From UBA1206 sp045600105 (GTDB lineage: Bacteria; Bacillota; Clostridia; Oscillospirales; CAG-382): a stretch of DNA of 64,000 nucleotides. A program made the translations under genes and the position numbers. The stretch is from contig JAZRXG010000007.1 of the NCBI GenBank assembly GCA_045600105.1, forward strand, positions 12,909 to 76,908, given 5' to 3'. Positions 41,787 to 50,569 of this stretch are shown here, in pieces. Below the pieces are notes generated by a model. The model was given only the letters and a program-made list of their open reading frames with translations. It was not told the DNA's origin and searched no databases. How positions within the stretch are numbered: the first letter of the stretch is position 1; each line of letters begins with the position of its first letter.

Positions 41787-43485
41787 ATCTTCTTATGATA
41801 AGATAAGCGATAAGAGAGATGAACGAGAGGATGGAAACGATGACGCATATCTTTCTGAGCGTCGTTCCGGTATATTCGACGACGACTGTTCCTTTTTCGG
41901 TCGAGCCGATAAGTACACGGACCGCGCAGGTGTTGTCGGCGTAAGTGACCTCTGCGGGCTTGCCGTCTATTTTTGCGGTATAGCCCTTGTACATAAGGAG
42001 CGGAACGTCGATATAAGTATCGCTGTCCCGGTTTCCGCAGAAATCCACGGTTATCACGTTGAAATCACGGCTGAACGAGATCAGGTTTATCGGAATGTTG
42101 TTTGACGATACCGTTTCGCCTCTTTTGAGTATTCTCGATTTCATCGTTGAAGCCGAAATACGTTTGCCCGTTTTCGGGTCTTCGAGCGTCGGCATATATT
42201 CGCCGCCGCTGATCGTATTTTTGTAGTTGAATTCAACCTTTTCGTCTTTGGAATACTTGTTGTACATATTATTGAATTTCACTACGCCGGTGGTATAGTA
42301 CAGAAAAACCGAAAAGCCCATCACCGCAAGTGCCGCAAAGAGTGCGGCTTTTTTGCTGCTTGCCGACGTAATGAACGCGCAAGCGGAAAGCGCGAATAAG
42401 AACGTCACGAAAATAAACAGTCTCCAGGGGAACTGAAGAGAACCCAGGAACGATTGGACGGAATCCCACGGAAAAGCGTTCGTGGTGCAAAAAAGCGTGA
42501 TGATCCCGGCAAGGAAGAGCGGCCAGGCGCATTTTCCGACTGGTTTTTTTCTGATCTCGCTTATGATGAGAAAAGCGAATATCACTATCGGCAGAAGCCC
42601 AAAGCCGTTTGGTATCCAGGGGTCATTCGTTCTCATCGTCACGAACGGCGAAAGCAGAGCGTCCGCCGGCATCGCGCGGGATGAAAGCGTGCCCCATTGT
42701 ACGGCGGCGCTTCCGTCGGTTATCGCAAGCTCGTGACCTCCCATCTGCTCGAGAAGCGGGAAAATGAAGAACGCGCTCAGGCAGAGGAACACGGCGGCGG
42801 AGATCGCGATGACCGCAAGGCGTTTCGGCTTTTCGATGAACCGTTTGATGAGAATGAGCGAAAAGATGACGAGGAACACAACGCAGAAGACCGACGTTAT
42901 AACGTGCGACAGCAGGCATCCCGCAAGACCGATGGAAAGCAAATACCACTTTTTACCGTCCTCGCATACTATCGAATAGAATCCGTAGGCTATCAGCGGG
43001 ATGAATGCAAATGTCTGCAGCTCGCCTATTGCCACGCGTGTGATGAGATCAACGCAGAAATACGACGAAAACGTATACGTTATCGCCGCGGTCAGAGCTC
43101 CGAGCCTGCTGCCGAACATCTTTTTTGAACAGTAATAGGAGGCAAACGCGGTGAACGTCGTTATCATCATAATGAACACGCGCAGCGAGGTTTCGACCTG
43201 CATACCCATAACGACGAGCAGTCCGGGGATGTGCAGGAAGATATCACCGTAGAAAAGAGGAGACGCATAGCCGTATCCGTTCAAATGCGTATAATATATC
43301 GGAGACAGCAATTTTCCGTGACGGATGTTTTCGGCTATGCAGTCGATCCTGCTCAGGTGAAAATTGAGGTCGTGTCCCGTGTATATCTGCGTGAACGAGA
43401 GCGGATATATACACAGCACGAACACCGCCGCGGCGAGAATGAGCGGGTATTTGTTTTTTTTGATAAAGTCTGTTATCTTTGTCAT
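41719..43485 (-). CDS. Large membrane protein, YfhO/PTPS-related GT-C-like
   Basis: A 588-residue protein with about 10-12 helices and an extracellular C-terminal domain before the last helix. The N-terminal GHDLNFHLSRID and GYGYASPLFYGDIFLHIP match the membrane family called 6-pyruvoyl-tetrahydropterin-synthase-related, which belongs to the GT-C glycosyltransferase-like group with YfhO. It may transfer a lipid-linked sugar to a cell-surface polymer; this is inferred. It starts 24 nt after rnfB and could be read through from the Rnf operon. The C-terminal codons overlap the deacetylase gene end on the other strand. Confidence 0.82.
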   Translation of the reverse strand: MTKITDFIKKNKYPLILAAAVFVLCIYPLSFTQIYTGHDLNFHLSRIDCIAENIRHGKLLSPIYYTHLNGYGYASPLFYGDIFLHIPGLLVVMGMQVETSLRVFIMMITTFTAFASYYCSKKMFGSRLGALTAAITYTFSSYFCVDLITRVAIGELQTFAFIPLIAYGFYSIVCEDGKKWYLLSIGLAGCLLSHVITSVFCVVFLVIFSLILIKRFIEKPKRLAVIAISAAVFLCLSAFFIFPLLEQMGGHELAITDGSAAVQWGTLSSRAMPADALLSPFVTMRTNDPWIPNGFGLLPIVIFAFLIISEIRKKPVGKCAWPLFLAGIITLFCTTNAFPWDSVQSFLGSLQFPWRLFIFVTFLFALSACAFITSASSKKAALFAALAVMGFSVFLYYTTGVVKFNNMYNKYSKDEKVEFNYKNTISGGEYMPTLEDPKTGKRISASTMKSRILKRGETVSSNNIPINLISFSRDFNVITVDFCGNRDSDTYIDVPLLMYKGYTAKIDGKPAEVTYADNTCAVRVLIGSTEKGTVVVEYTGTTLRKICVIVSILSFISLIAYLIIRRFIPRKAPTPSRTYIPAHEATGL

Positions 43486-43509
43486 TTCTTCATATCCGGA
43501 AAAACGGTT

Positions 43510-44298
43510 TCAGTTGAGTTTTATTGCCTTCATCGGGCAGGCTTCGGCACACGCTCCGCAGCCGGTGCATTTTTCGGTGTTGACCGAGGCGCGGTTGTTC
43601 ACCATGGTGATCGCCTCATTCGGGCAGGTCTTCACGCATTTCGTGCAGCCGATGCAGCCCGCGGTGCAGGCGGCTCTCGTTTCGGCGCCCTTGTCCTCGT
43701 TGCGGCAGGCGACTTTTGCGACGTCACCGGCGACCACGAGAGAAATGAGGTTCTTGGGGCAGGTCTTCACGCACATACCGCAGCCGCGGCACTTGGAGCA
43801 ATCGACCTTGGCAACGCCGTTGACGATGGAAATGGCGTTGTACTGGCAGGCTTCCACGCAGTCACCGTGACCGAGGCAGCCGTATTTGCACTTGGTTTCG
43901 CCGAGGCAGACGAGCTTTGCGCCGCGGCAGGTCTGAACGCCTCTGTAATCAACGGTTTTCGGAGTGCAGTCGGGGTGTCCCGAGCAGTGCACGAACGCGA
44001 CCTTTTTCCGGGTGGACGCGGCTTCGACTCCGAGGATGGCGCATATCTTTTTCACGCCCTCTTCGCCGCCCACGGGGCAAAGGGTGGTTTTGACTTTTCC
44101 GGTGGCGAGCGCCTTGGCGTAATCCGCGCATCCCGCAAACGAGCAGGAACCGCAGTTTGCGCCGGGAAGCACGTCGAGCAGCTTCTGTTCGGTCTCATTG
44201 ACCTTGACATGGAACACTATCGACGCGATGCCGAGTCCGATACCGGCGATAAGGCCGATGGAAACGACGACTATTACAGCAGTAAGAATAGGACTCAT
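43510..44298 (-). CDS. rnfB: Rnf complex subunit B (Fe-S protein)
   Basis: A 262-residue electron-entry subunit. A short N-terminal helix anchors it (1-28). The Fe-S domain GANCGSCSFAGCADYA with a later Cys in TLCPVGG near 73 forms one 4Fe-4S site. Ferredoxin-type Cys sets follow: CLGHGDCVEAC, CSKCRGCGMCVKTCP, CIGCTKCVKTCP and CTGCGACAEACP. It takes electrons from reduced ferredoxin for the membrane complex. GGGGGTG precedes the ATG. It is the last subunit gene of the operon. Confidence 0.97.
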   Translation of the reverse strand: MSPILTAVIVVVSIGLIAGIGLGIASIVFHVKVNETEQKLLDVLPGANCGSCSFAGCADYAKALATGKVKTTLCPVGGEEGVKKICAILGVEAASTRKKVAFVHCSGHPDCTPKTVDYRGVQTCRGAKLVCLGETKCKYGCLGHGDCVEACQYNAISIVNGVAKVDCSKCRGCGMCVKTCPKNLISLVVAGDVAKVACRNEDKGAETRAACTAGCIGCTKCVKTCPNEAITMVNNRASVNTEKCTGCGACAEACPMKAIKLN

Positions 44299-44302
44299 TA
44301 CG

Positions 44303-44932
44303 TTACACCCCCAACAGATTTTCTACGATACCGCCGAAGCCGAGGAACGAAAGCGCGACTATCGAAGCGGCGATAAGGGTTATGGGAAGTCCCTTGAGGA
44401 ACTTGGGTATATCCGCGTCTTCCATCTTCTGTCTGACGCCCGAGAAAAGCACCATCGCCACGAGATAACCGACGCCCGAGCCGAGCGCGTTGACGAGTGC
44501 GGAAAGGTAACCGTAGCTGCTGCCGTAGATCATGTTGCCGGTCCTGTCGGCGCAGAGCACGGTGACGGCAAGTACGGCGCAGTTGGTGGTGATGAGGGGG
44601 AGATACACGCCGAGCGCCTTGTAAAGGCCGGGTATGTATTTCTTCAGCACGGCTTCGACGAGCTGAACGAGAGCCGCGATGACGAGGATGAACACGATGG
44701 TCTGGAGATATCCGAGATCGAATTTATCGAGTATGTAGTGCTGGATAGGCCAGGTAACGGCTACCGCCATCGTCATGACGAAGGTGACGGCAAGCGACAT
44801 ACCTACCGCGGTGTTGAGCTTTTTGGAAACGCCGAGGAACGGGCAGATACCGATGGACTGCGAAAGAACGTAGTTTTCGGTGAGTATGGACGAAAGAGCG
44901 ATGGCGAGGAGAGAAATAAGTGCGCTGTTCAT
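44303..44932 (-). CDS. rnfA: Rnf complex subunit A
   Basis: A 209-residue membrane subunit with six helices. The two half-signatures are seen as SILTENYVLSQSIGICPFLG near residue 15 and LPLITTNCAVLAVTV near 110; the Cys in each (ICPF, TNCA) line the intramembrane Fe-S site known from Rnf and Nqr. The ATG overlaps the rnfE TGA by 4 nt. It lies 4 nt before rnfB. Confidence 0.97.
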   Translation of the reverse strand: MNSALISLLAIALSSILTENYVLSQSIGICPFLGVSKKLNTAVGMSLAVTFVMTMAVAVTWPIQHYILDKFDLGYLQTIVFILVIAALVQLVEAVLKKYIPGLYKALGVYLPLITTNCAVLAVTVLCADRTGNMIYGSSYGYLSALVNALGSGVGYLVAMVLFSGVRQKMEDADIPKFLKGLPITLIAASIVALSFLGFGGIVENLLGV

Positions 44933-45609
44933 TTGTTTTCTTCTCCTTTCGCTTTTTTGTCACAGCTGTGGCACATACCCGCCATGGGGCAGCCCGTGCA
45001 GCCGGGTTCTTTGTTGGGACGTTTGGCTATCTTGTTGGCGATCGCCATGAGCAGACCGTATACGAAGAAGCCTCCGGCGGTCATGCCGAATATGCCGATG
45101 GGTTCGAGTATGGACGGCGTGACGCGGATGCCGAAAACGGTGCCGCTGCCGAGAATCTCACGGATGATACCCATCGTGGTGATGGCAAGAGTGAAGCCGC
45201 AGCCCATTCCGAGACCGTCGAGGATGGACGGAACGACTTTGTTTTTGGATGCGAACATTTCGGCTCTGCCGAGGATGATGCAGTTGACGACGATGAGCGG
45301 CAGGAAAATGCCGAGCGATTCGTCAAGCGACGGAACGTAAGCCTTGATGAGCATCTGGATAACGGACACGAACGACGCGATGACGGTGATGAAGGCGGGG
45401 ATACGCACCGAGTCGGGGATGAAGCGTTTGAGCAGCGAGATCGCCGCGTTGGAGCAGACGAGAACGAGGGTGGCGGCAATTCCCATGCCGAGCGAATCGA
45501 GCGCCGAGGACGAGATCGCGAGCGTCGGGCAGGTGCCGAGCACGAGCACGAGAGTGGGGTTCTCTTTGATGAGTCCCTTCGTGAACTCTTTCAGATATCC
45601 TTTTTTCAT
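44929..45609 (-). CDS. rnfE: Rnf complex subunit E with Cys-rich C-terminal tail
   Basis: A 226-residue membrane subunit homologous to RnfA, with GTCPTLAISSSALDS near residue 25 and LPLIVVNCIILGRAEMFA near 105 giving the paired Cys. After the last helix a soluble tail reads GCTGCPMAGMCHSCDKK, with four Cys in two CxxC pairs; tails of this kind are not part of the minimal family. The gene overlaps both neighbours by 4 nt (ATGA). Confidence 0.97.
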   Translation of the reverse strand: MKKGYLKEFTKGLIKENPTLVLVLGTCPTLAISSSALDSLGMGIAATLVLVCSNAAISLLKRFIPDSVRIPAFITVIASFVSVIQMLIKAYVPSLDESLGIFLPLIVVNCIILGRAEMFASKNKVVPSILDGLGMGCGFTLAITTMGIIREILGSGTVFGIRVTPSILEPIGIFGMTAGGFFVYGLLMAIANKIAKRPNKEPGCTGCPMAGMCHSCDKKAKGEENK

Positions 45610-46139
45610 TTTGCGTCTCCTCCTTTCACTTCGTTATATTTTTCAACGGCTTCGTTGACCGCGGCGATGACGCCGTTGGTGGTGCGGGTCGCGCCCGACA
45701 CTCCGTCAACGTTTTTGCCGTTCACGAACGTTTCGGCGTTTTTGCCGGCAAAGCCGTCCGCAAGACCGTTGTTTATTGCTTTTCCGCCGACGCTTGCCGT
45801 CTCGGAATGCGAAAGCACGCTGACGCCGGTGATCTTTCCGTCGGTGCCGATGCCGGTCATGACGGAGATCGCGCCGCCGTAGCCTTTGCCTTCGGTGGTG
45901 AAGATGTAGCCGACGACGTTTCCGTTTTCGTCAAGGCAGCAGACGTAGCCGTCTTTTTCCTCAAACGAGGACGCGGAAGCGAAAATCTCGCTTCTCTGCT
46001 TTATTTCGGCGTTTTTCCTGCTTTCTTCGATGGGACCTTTGGTAAGGTCATTGGTGACGGCGAGAAGCAGCGACGCGACGAGGCAGATGCAGACGAGGGA
46101 AAGCGTGGGGTAAAGTATCTTTTTGAAATCGAATTTCAT
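45606..46139 (-). CDS. rnfG: Rnf complex subunit G (covalent FMN protein)
   Basis: A 177-residue subunit with one N-terminal helix (about 9-29) and an extracellular FMN-binding domain. The flavinylation motif SGATRT is near residue 150, where FMN is attached to Thr by ApbE, encoded at the head of this operon. GYGGAISVMTGIGTDGKI is the usual FMN-binding core. ATGA overlaps link it to rnfD upstream and rnfE downstream. Confidence 0.97.
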   Translation of the reverse strand: MKFDFKKILYPTLSLVCICLVASLLLAVTNDLTKGPIEESRKNAEIKQRSEIFASASSFEEKDGYVCCLDENGNVVGYIFTTEGKGYGGAISVMTGIGTDGKITGVSVLSHSETASVGGKAINNGLADGFAGKNAETFVNGKNVDGVSGATRTTNGVIAAVNEAVEKYNEVKGGDAK

Positions 46140-47056
46140 TTCTTTTTGCTCCTTTCCTCGCCGAAGGCCTTCGGGACGAAAAGATTATCGAGCTGGGGAG
46201 AAATGATGTTCATAAGGAGAATGGCGTAGGAAACGCCCTCGGGAAGGCTGCCGTAAACACGGATGAGCACGGTGAACACGCCGCAGCCGACACCGAATAT
46301 AATTTTTCCGGGGAGCGAGATGGGGGAGGTAGCGTAGTCGGTCGCCATGAATACGGCGCCGAAGAGCAGACCGCCGGAAAGGACCTGATAAAGCACGTCC
46401 TGTCCGCAGATGAGCGACATTATCGCGGCGGTACCCACGAAAGCGACGGGGATGACGGGGGTGATGACGCGGCGGTAAACGAGATAGGCGAATCCGATGA
46501 GGATCGCGAGCGAGCAGGTCTCGCCGATGCAGCCGCCGCAGTTGCCGAGGAAGAGGTCAAGGTAGCCGTAGGTGCCGTCAGCGGCGGCAAGCGGGGTCGC
46601 GGTCGTCACGGCGTCAGCCATGAAATTGGTGTTTCTCCACACGCTGAGCGCGGAGAAGGAAACGAGGAGGATTATTCTCGCGGTGCAGGCGGGGTTGGCA
46701 ATGTTCTTGCCGATGCCGCCGAACATCTGCTTGACTACCGCGATGGCGGCAACGGCGCCGAAAGCGGCGATGAGCACGTTGCAGTCGGGCGGGAGTATAA
46801 GTCCGAGTATCACGCCGGTGACCGCGGCGGAAAGATCGCCAACCGTCTGACGGCGTTTCATTATGATGCGGCTTAAATATTCGGTGAGTATCGCGGTCGC
46901 GGTGGTGACGGCAACGACGAGAAGAGCGTTGAAGCCGAAAAGCACGACGCCTGCGATGACGCACGGGCAAAGGGCGATGAGGACGTCAAGCATTATCGAA
47001 CGGGTGGTGTCCTTGCCTCTGATGTGAGGGGATGACGAAACTATGAGATTGTCCAT
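46136..47056 (-). CDS. rnfD: Rnf complex subunit D
   Basis: A 306-residue membrane subunit with about ten helices. It begins with SSSPHIRGKDTTRSIM and contains GGIGKNIANPACTARI near residue 113. AVTTATPLAA near 150 carries the Thr that receives FMN from ApbE. FGAVFMATDYATSPIS near 228 is the C-terminal family signature. It lies 18 nt after rnfC and overlaps rnfG by 4 nt. Confidence 0.97.
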   Translation of the reverse strand: MDNLIVSSSPHIRGKDTTRSIMLDVLIALCPCVIAGVVLFGFNALLVVAVTTATAILTEYLSRIIMKRRQTVGDLSAAVTGVILGLILPPDCNVLIAAFGAVAAIAVVKQMFGGIGKNIANPACTARIILLVSFSALSVWRNTNFMADAVTTATPLAAADGTYGYLDLFLGNCGGCIGETCSLAILIGFAYLVYRRVITPVIPVAFVGTAAIMSLICGQDVLYQVLSGGLLFGAVFMATDYATSPISLPGKIIFGVGCGVFTVLIRVYGSLPEGVSYAILLMNIISPQLDNLFVPKAFGEERSKKK

Positions 47057-47074
47057 TCTTCCGATGCTCCTTTC

Positions 47075-48409
47075 TTATTTCTGCTTGGATTCGCGCAGAG
47101 TCGCCTTCGCGAGACGCATCTGCTGGGTGATGTGACGCTTTGCGGGGCAGTTGAACGTGCAGCATCCGCATTCGATGCAGCTCATTACGTTGAGCTTTTC
47201 GAGCGACGCGAGGTCGTTCCTTGCCGCGGCCTTCACGATCTTGACGGGCTGGAGCTTCATCGGGCAGGAGGAAACGCAGCGTCCGCAGTTGATGCAGTCG
47301 GTCTCCTCGGGTATGTCGGCGTCGTCCTCCCTGAACGCGAGGATGGCGTTGTTCTGCTTGAGCACGGGAGTGGAAACGTCGGAAAGAGAGGTCCCCATCA
47401 TGGGACCGCCGGAAAGCACCTTGCGGTAATCCTTCGCTTCGCAGAAATCAAGTACGTCCTTGACGGGCGTGCCTATCGGAACGATCACGTTGCCGTTGTT
47501 GCCCACGGCGGAGCCGTCGACGGTGATGCGCTTCGAAACGAGAGGCATACCGGTCTTGAGGTAGTTGGCGATGAACGAAAGGGTGGTCATATTCATGACG
47601 ACGCATCCGGCGTCAAGCGGCAGCTTGCCTGTGGGCACGATACGCTTGGTGCAGGCGTAGATGAGCATTTTTTCGGCGCCCTGCGGATATTTGGTCTTGA
47701 GCTTCAGCACCTTGACTCTGTCGTCGGGGTCGTTGGTCTCGCTTTCGGCGATGTCGTTGAGCATCTTGATGGCGTCGGGCTTGTTTTCCTCGATGCCGAT
47801 GATGACGCGCTTGAACGGGATTATGTCGATGAGGGCGTATATCGCGCTCATTATGTTCCACGAGTTTTCGAGTATCTCTCTGTGGTCGGACGTTATGTAA
47901 GGCTCGCATTCCGCGCCGTTGACGATGAGGGTGTCTGCCTTTTCGGGCGGGATGTTCATTTTGACGTGCGTCGGGAAGCCCGCGCCGCCGAGACCGACCG
48001 CGCCGGATTCGCGGAGAGCGGCGATCAGCTCCTTGGCGTCGTTGACGACGGGAGGCGCGATTGAGGGATCGGGCTCCTGCAGACCGTCGGAGTCGATGAC
48101 GACCGCGTCGCATTTGCTGCCGTTCGGCATTCTTATCTGTGTGATTTTCTTGACCGTTCCCGAAACGGACGCGTGTATCGGAGCCGATACGAACGACGTC
48201 GAATCGCCTATCTTCTGACCGACGTAAACGTGGTCACCTACGGCGACGCAGGGAGCAGCGGGTGCGCCGATGTGCATCTGCATGGGTATCACTACCTGCG
48301 GAGGGATCGGCAGAAAACGCGTTTCTTTATCCGAAGTGCGCTTGAAGTGGGGAACTTTGGCGCCTCCGTGATTACGGAACGGTTTTGAAGGGAATTTTGC
48401 TTTTTCCAT
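47075..48409 (-). CDS. rnfC: Rnf complex subunit C (NADH-binding, Fe-S)
   Basis: A 444-residue peripheral subunit that passes electrons to NAD+. It has the NqrA-like barrel at the start, the flavin/NADH-binding GAVGLGGAGFPTHVK near residue 135 and GAECEPYITSDHR near 165, and two ferredoxin-type clusters at the C-terminus (CINCGRCVSSCPMKLQP and CIECGCCTFNCPAKR). It is the first Rnf subunit gene, 34 nt after the Gx-type gene. Confidence 0.97.
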   Translation of the reverse strand: MEKAKFPSKPFRNHGGAKVPHFKRTSDKETRFLPIPPQVVIPMQMHIGAPAAPCVAVGDHVYVGQKIGDSTSFVSAPIHASVSGTVKKITQIRMPNGSKCDAVVIDSDGLQEPDPSIAPPVVNDAKELIAALRESGAVGLGGAGFPTHVKMNIPPEKADTLIVNGAECEPYITSDHREILENSWNIMSAIYALIDIIPFKRVIIGIEENKPDAIKMLNDIAESETNDPDDRVKVLKLKTKYPQGAEKMLIYACTKRIVPTGKLPLDAGCVVMNMTTLSFIANYLKTGMPLVSKRITVDGSAVGNNGNVIVPIGTPVKDVLDFCEAKDYRKVLSGGPMMGTSLSDVSTPVLKQNNAILAFREDDADIPEETDCINCGRCVSSCPMKLQPVKIVKAAARNDLASLEKLNVMSCIECGCCTFNCPAKRHITQQMRLAKATLRESKQK

Positions 48410-48443
48410 TGTTCACTTGACCTTTCGTAATATATATATAAAA

Positions 48444-48947
48444 TTATTTATCTTTATTCAGCGCCTTTTCGGCGAGATACAGCACCGCTCCGGTGAGGAT
48501 ACCGCAGAGAGTGCCGAAAACGAGCAGATACGGCAGATACCAGAATATCGCGCCGCCGACAATGACCGAATAAACGGCGACCTGTGCCGCGTTGTGGCAG
48601 GCGGCTCCCACCACTCCGGCGCCGACGCAGCCGAAGCGTCCCTTGCGCGAGCGGAAGATGAGCACGACCGCGGAAACCGAGCAGAGACCTCCGGCGAGCG
48701 ACAGCAGAAACGCCGTCACTCCGCGCGTTATCAGCACGAAAAGACTTTTTACGACCGTCACCGCGAAAGCCGACGCAAACGACACGTTCTTGGCGGCGAT
48801 CATCGTCGCGACGTTCGAAAACCCCACCTTCATTCCCGGGGGCAGCAGTGAAGACGACGGAACGAGCGACTCGAGCAGCGATACCGCGATGGCGAACGCC
48901 GAAAGCAGACCGCTTTTTGCGATGTTTTCAAGACGTTTTCTGTTCAT
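48444..48947 (-). CDS. Gx-transporter / heptaprenyl diphosphate synthase component I-like membrane protein
   Basis: A 167-residue protein with about five helices of the Gx transporter (Hpre_diP_synt_I) family. The N-terminal SGLLSAFAIAVSLLESLVP and GMKVGFSNVATMIAA are typical. Despite the family name it lacks catalytic Asp-rich motifs, and relatives look like ECF S components. In Rnf and flavin-electron-transfer loci this family is a frequent neighbour, perhaps for quinone or flavin supply. ATGA overlap links it to the NusG-II gene. Confidence 0.88.
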   Translation of the reverse strand: MNRKRLENIAKSGLLSAFAIAVSLLESLVPSSSLLPPGMKVGFSNVATMIAAKNVSFASAFAVTVVKSLFVLITRGVTAFLLSLAGGLCSVSAVVLIFRSRKGRFGCVGAGVVGAACHNAAQVAVYSVIVGGAIFWYLPYLLVFGTLCGILTGAVLYLAEKALNKDK

Positions 48948-49318
48948 CCCGTCACCCCGTCAACGTTCTTTTCGTCTCCGCTTATCCTCACGGATACGCG
49001 TGCGGGGGCGCAGACGGCTATCTGACCCGGTCTGCTTATCACGCCGAAATCCATACATATCCCGTCGGGACATTCGGATGCCGAAAACCTTATACCGTCC
49101 TTCGTCACGGTGAAGACGACCTTCAAATCGCCCTCGACTTCAAACGAATATTCTTCTTTTGCGTTTTCAAGATCTATTTCTTTTACGGTTTTTCCGTCGT
49201 ATTCTATTATCGCGGTCTTTCCGCCGCCCCGCGAGAACAGGATGAACAGCAGAACGCCGACCGCGGCGAGTGCAAGCACGAGTATGACGTCGGCTTTTGA
49301 AATCAGCTTGTTCTTCAT
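48944..49318 (-). CDS. NusG domain II-containing membrane-anchored protein
   Basis: A 124-residue protein with one N-terminal helix (about 10-28) and an extracellular NusG_II domain (AIIEYDGKTVKEIDL; CPDGICMDFGVISRPGQIAVCAPARV). Three Cys lie in the second half of the domain (CPDGIC and VCAPA). Function unknown; it is a regular neighbour of ApbE and Rnf genes in Clostridia. It overlaps both neighbours by 4 nt, so all three are translated together. Confidence 0.9.
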   Translation of the reverse strand: MKNKLISKADVILVLALAAVGVLLFILFSRGGGKTAIIEYDGKTVKEIDLENAKEEYSFEVEGDLKVVFTVTKDGIRFSASECPDGICMDFGVISRPGQIAVCAPARVSVRISGDEKNVDGVTG

Positions 49319-50304
49319 CCGCCGATCACCTCAAAGGAATCGGCTTCAAAGACGTTTTCAAGTCCCGAAGTCACGTAAATCTTTCCGTCGTTCGTCACGA
49401 ACACGGCTTCGGCGGAATGGGACGCGAGGATTGGAAGCGAGCTTTCGATGCCCACGCAGAAGCACGCGGACGCGAGCGAATCGCTCTCTCCGCCGTCGTC
49501 ACACACCACGGTGACCGAAACGAGCCCTTTTTCGGCGGGGTATCCCGTCGTCGCGTCGAGCAGATGGTGATAATTCACGCCGTTCTGCTCAAAGCATTTT
49601 TCATAGCTTCCCGAAGTTGAAATGAATTTGTCGGTGACCGTCAGAGTGCCGATAAGCCCGCTTTTGTCGAACGGGTCTCTCACGCCGACAACAAAAAGGC
49701 TGCCGTCGTCTTTTGTGCCGTATACGCCCACGCTGCCGCCGACGGTGACTATCGCGCCCTTTACTCCGTCTTGCTTATAGACTTCAACGGCTTTTTCGCA
49801 GGCTTCACCTTTTCCGACGGCGGAAAGGTCGCACGCCGCACCGTTTTCAAGACGCGCTTTGCCGTCAATTATGACGACGTTTCCGTACCCGACTTTGTCA
49901 AGTTTTTCTTTTATTTCCTCGTCCGTCGGCAGACGGCAGGTCTTTCCGTCGCCGTCGAAGCCCCAGACCCTCACCACGGGGAGGATCGTGATATCGTAGA
50001 TGCCGCCCGTCTCTTCCGAAAGAACGAGGGACGACGCGAGGAGGGGAACGACGTCCGTGTCGTCGACCGTGTCTCCGGCGTTGAGACGTCCGATCACGCT
50101 GTTTCCGTCGCGGTACGAGATGCGGGAATCGAGAGAGCTTATTGCGTTCATCGCCTTTTGCGCCGTGCCGCTTTTGCCGCCGTATATCTTCTGCGTGACG
50201 GCGCTGCCCATCGCGTACGAGACGTTTTCCTCCGTTTTTGCCGCGCATCCCGCAAAGAGAACGGAAGACAATATAAAGAATATCAAAAAGAGGACTTTTT
50301 TCAT
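49315..50304 (-). CDS. apbE: FAD:protein FMN transferase, lipoprotein
   Basis: A 329-residue ApbE enzyme that attaches FMN to Thr of RnfG and RnfD. A lipoprotein signal (MKKVLFLIFFILSSVLFAGC) starts at 50304, 5 nt after GGAGG, and Cys20 would be lipidated. Family segments are YAMGSAVTQKIYG near residue 29, GGIYDITILPVVRVWGFDG near 97, DLSAVGKGEACEKA near 150, GGSVGVYG near 179 and HHLLDATTGYPA near 238, where the Asp/Thr bind Mg. It is first in the nine-gene Rnf operon. Confidence 0.96.
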   Translation of the reverse strand: MKKVLFLIFFILSSVLFAGCAAKTEENVSYAMGSAVTQKIYGGKSGTAQKAMNAISSLDSRISYRDGNSVIGRLNAGDTVDDTDVVPLLASSLVLSEETGGIYDITILPVVRVWGFDGDGKTCRLPTDEEIKEKLDKVGYGNVVIIDGKARLENGAACDLSAVGKGEACEKAVEVYKQDGVKGAIVTVGGSVGVYGTKDDGSLFVVGVRDPFDKSGLIGTLTVTDKFISTSGSYEKCFEQNGVNYHHLLDATTGYPAEKGLVSVTVVCDDGGESDSLASACFCVGIESSLPILASHSAEAVFVTNDGKIYVTSGLENVFEADSFEVIGG

Positions 50305-50372
50305 CCGTACCTCCGTGATCGTCGGGTATCGCGCCGCTTCGGGCAATATGACCGCTTATACTTAATCACAAT

Positions 50373-50401
50373 ATTATATCACGCGAAGAACGCAAATTCA
50401 A
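50373..50401 (-). promoter_or_regulatory. Promoter of the apbE-rnf operon
   Basis: Minus-strand TTGAAT (50396-50401), 17 nt and TATAAT (50373-50378). The leader is about 60 nt. Confidence 0.75.
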
Positions 50402-50524
50402 TAAGAATTTAGCTGAATATTTACCTAAATATATAATAAATCTCTTCCCGTGTTGGTACAGTGTGACACATTTTTCCAAAACGGATATTATTTGTGATAA
50501 AGTCAAACAAATATCAAAATTCAC

Positions 50525-50553
50525 TTGATTTTATGACCGTCATAAACTATAAT
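50525..50553 (+). promoter_or_regulatory. Promoter of the small membrane protein/recD2 unit with perfect operator-like palindrome
   Basis: TTGATT (50525-50530), 17 nt and TATAAT (50548-50553). The spacer begins with the 15-bp perfect palindrome TTATGAC-C-GTCATAA (50531-50545). A regulator bound there would block RNA polymerase. Confidence 0.75.
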
Positions 50554-50569
50554 CAAAGGAGAAGATATT

